NCBI RefSeq assembly: GCF_026625125.1 | Contig: NZ_CP113097.1 | Span: 3,720,001-3,784,000, forward strand | Direction of reading: 5' to 3' | From: Pseudomonas putida | Lineage (GTDB): Bacteria; Pseudomonadota; Gammaproteobacteria; Pseudomonadales; Pseudomonadaceae | Length of the DNA stretch: 64,000 nt | Part shown: piece after piece, positions 63,212 to 64,000 of the stretch | Layout: each line of letters starts with the position of its first letter | Numbering within the stretch: position 1 is the stretch's first letter | Program-made: the position numbers and the translations under genes | Notes under the pieces: model-generated | What the model was told of the DNA's origin: nothing | Database searches by the model: none | The model's input: the letters and a program-made list of their open reading frames with translations, nothing else

Positions 63212-64000
63212 ATGTCGCTTATCTACGTTACGAGCCCGATTCACGAAACGGTGCTTGCTCGTCTTTCCGATCTGGGGGAAGTCCGTCTTGGCTATGGCGT
63301 CAACGCTGTGAGTTATGACGAAATCCGTAATGAGGTAGATGCCGTATTTCTACGCGGCGGCCATATCAATGCTGAAATGATTGCCGCCTCCCCGAAGCTA
63401 CGCATCATTGCGCGACACGGCGCGGGCTATGACAACGTTGATTACAAGGCCGCTCAAACCCACGGCGTCTGGGTAACCAACACGCCTGGTGCCAACCGGC
63501 GCAGCGTGATCGAACATGTATTCGCCCTGTTGCTGTCGCTGTGCCGCAAGCTGCCGTTGGCGACCGACCAGACCCGTAACCGCAACTGGGCACAAGACCG
63601 TCTTGCGCTGACCGGCATCGAGCTCGAAGGCCGCACCGTGGGCCTGGTGGGCTTCGGTAACATTGGCTCAAGCGTTGCGCCTGTTGCTGAAGCCCTCGGC
63701 ATGAAGGTGATCTTCACCGACCCTGCCATCGAGCCGGCTTCAGACAGCCGTTGGACGGATTTTGACACGCTGCTATCCACCGCAGATGTCGTGAGCCTGC
63801 ATGTGCCGCTGCTTGCGACCACCCGCAACCTCATCGGCGCAGCAGAGTTCGCCCGGATGAAAGAAGGCGCGGTGTTGATCAACACCAGCCGTGGTGGCGT
63901 GGTTGACGAGGTGGCGATGGTCAACGCGCTGAAGAGCGGAAAGCTGGCAGGCGCAGGCGTGGATGTGCTCAACGCTGAGAACATCGACATGATCAGACCA
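63212..64000 (+). CDS. D-isomer specific 2-hydroxyacid dehydrogenase (3' end outside window)
   Basis: The visible 263 codons give a 2-hydroxyacid dehydrogenase. The N-terminal catalytic part (IAASPKLRIIARHGAGYDNVDYKAA) is followed by the NAD-binding GLVGFGNIGSSVAPVAEALGMKVIFTD, and then by ADVVSLHVPLLATTRNLI and VLINTSRGGVVDE. The visible residues suggest a D-3-phosphoglycerate or similar hydroxyacid oxidoreductase. The gene starts 10 bases after the transporter stop and is likely co-transcribed. The catalytic His near the end is outside the window. Confidence 0.9.
   Translation, partial: MSLIYVTSPIHETVLARLSDLGEVRLGYGVNAVSYDEIRNEVDAVFLRGGHINAEMIAASPKLRIIARHGAGYDNVDYKAAQTHGVWVTNTPGANRRSVIEHVFALLLSLCRKLPLATDQTRNRNWAQDRLALTGIELEGRTVGLVGFGNIGSSVAPVAEALGMKVIFTDPAIEPASDSRWTDFDTLLSTADVVSLHVPLLATTRNLIGAAEFARMKEGAVLINTSRGGVVDEVAMVNALKSGKLAGAGVDVLNAENIDMIRP

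Overview
The window looks like a chromosomal segment of a Pseudomonas putida-group bacterium. It has high-GC housekeeping genes (gacA-uvrC-pgsA-tRNA-Gly, a second elongation factor G, isocitrate lyase), REP-type repeats built on the GCCGGCAAGCCGGC core, small DUF3077/DUF6124-like proteins, and a complete-looking Pseudomonas type VI secretion (T6SS) locus. From memory, the order pgsA-uvrC-gacA ... fusB ... aceA matches the P. putida KT2440 backbone; no database was consulted.

Layout. (1) 1-1.8 kb: a sugar-isomerase-like gene and a divergent short-chain dehydrogenase share a control region carrying TTGTAGGT repeats. (2) 1.8-9.3 kb, minus strand: a T6SS operon tagO/vasI-tssA-tssM, followed by a zinc-metallopeptidase-like effector, a lipoprotein immunity candidate and a decayed second copy of the tssM 3' end. 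(3) 9.6-19.1 kb, plus strand: tssB-tssC-tssE-tssF-tssG-fha-tssJ-tssK-tssL and hcp. No tssH/clpV is present. (4) 19.1-29.4 kb: effector cassettes, namely vgrG1, a VRR-NUC-like nuclease and its DUF3396 immunity protein, a near-identical vgrG2, a DUF2169 adaptor, a PAAR-like DUF4150 protein, a GH-E-like nuclease and two TPR-like immunity proteins. (5) 29.4-38.1 kb: an AT-rich graveyard of broken toxins (GH-E-type N-terminal module, a CxYTRDHIPSKAA-type tip, a DUF2169 fragment, an Rhs core, an NS_2-type nuclease tip). Between them sit mostly intact immunity genes, and the stretch ends with broken LysR and integrase genes next to tRNA-Gly. (6) 38.2-59 kb: backbone genes, including a GABA-type permease/LysR/aminotransferase group, fusB, a SulP transporter, an AAA ATPase, aceA and an OPT transporter. 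(7) 59-64 kb: small Pseudomonas-specific proteins, an unusual double-length IclR regulator, an MHS-family transporter and the start of a 2-hydroxyacid dehydrogenase.

How it works together. The TssB/C sheath, the TssE/F/G/K baseplate, the TssJ/L/M membrane complex and the Hcp/VgrG/PAAR spike deliver nucleases and a peptidase-like toxin, and each toxin has its immunity gene directly downstream. The main unusual result is the reservoir of orphan immunity genes next to recognisable toxin wreckage. It lies between duplicated vgrG genes and an integrase relic at a tRNA gene, which suggests repeated gain and decay of toxin modules while immunity is kept.
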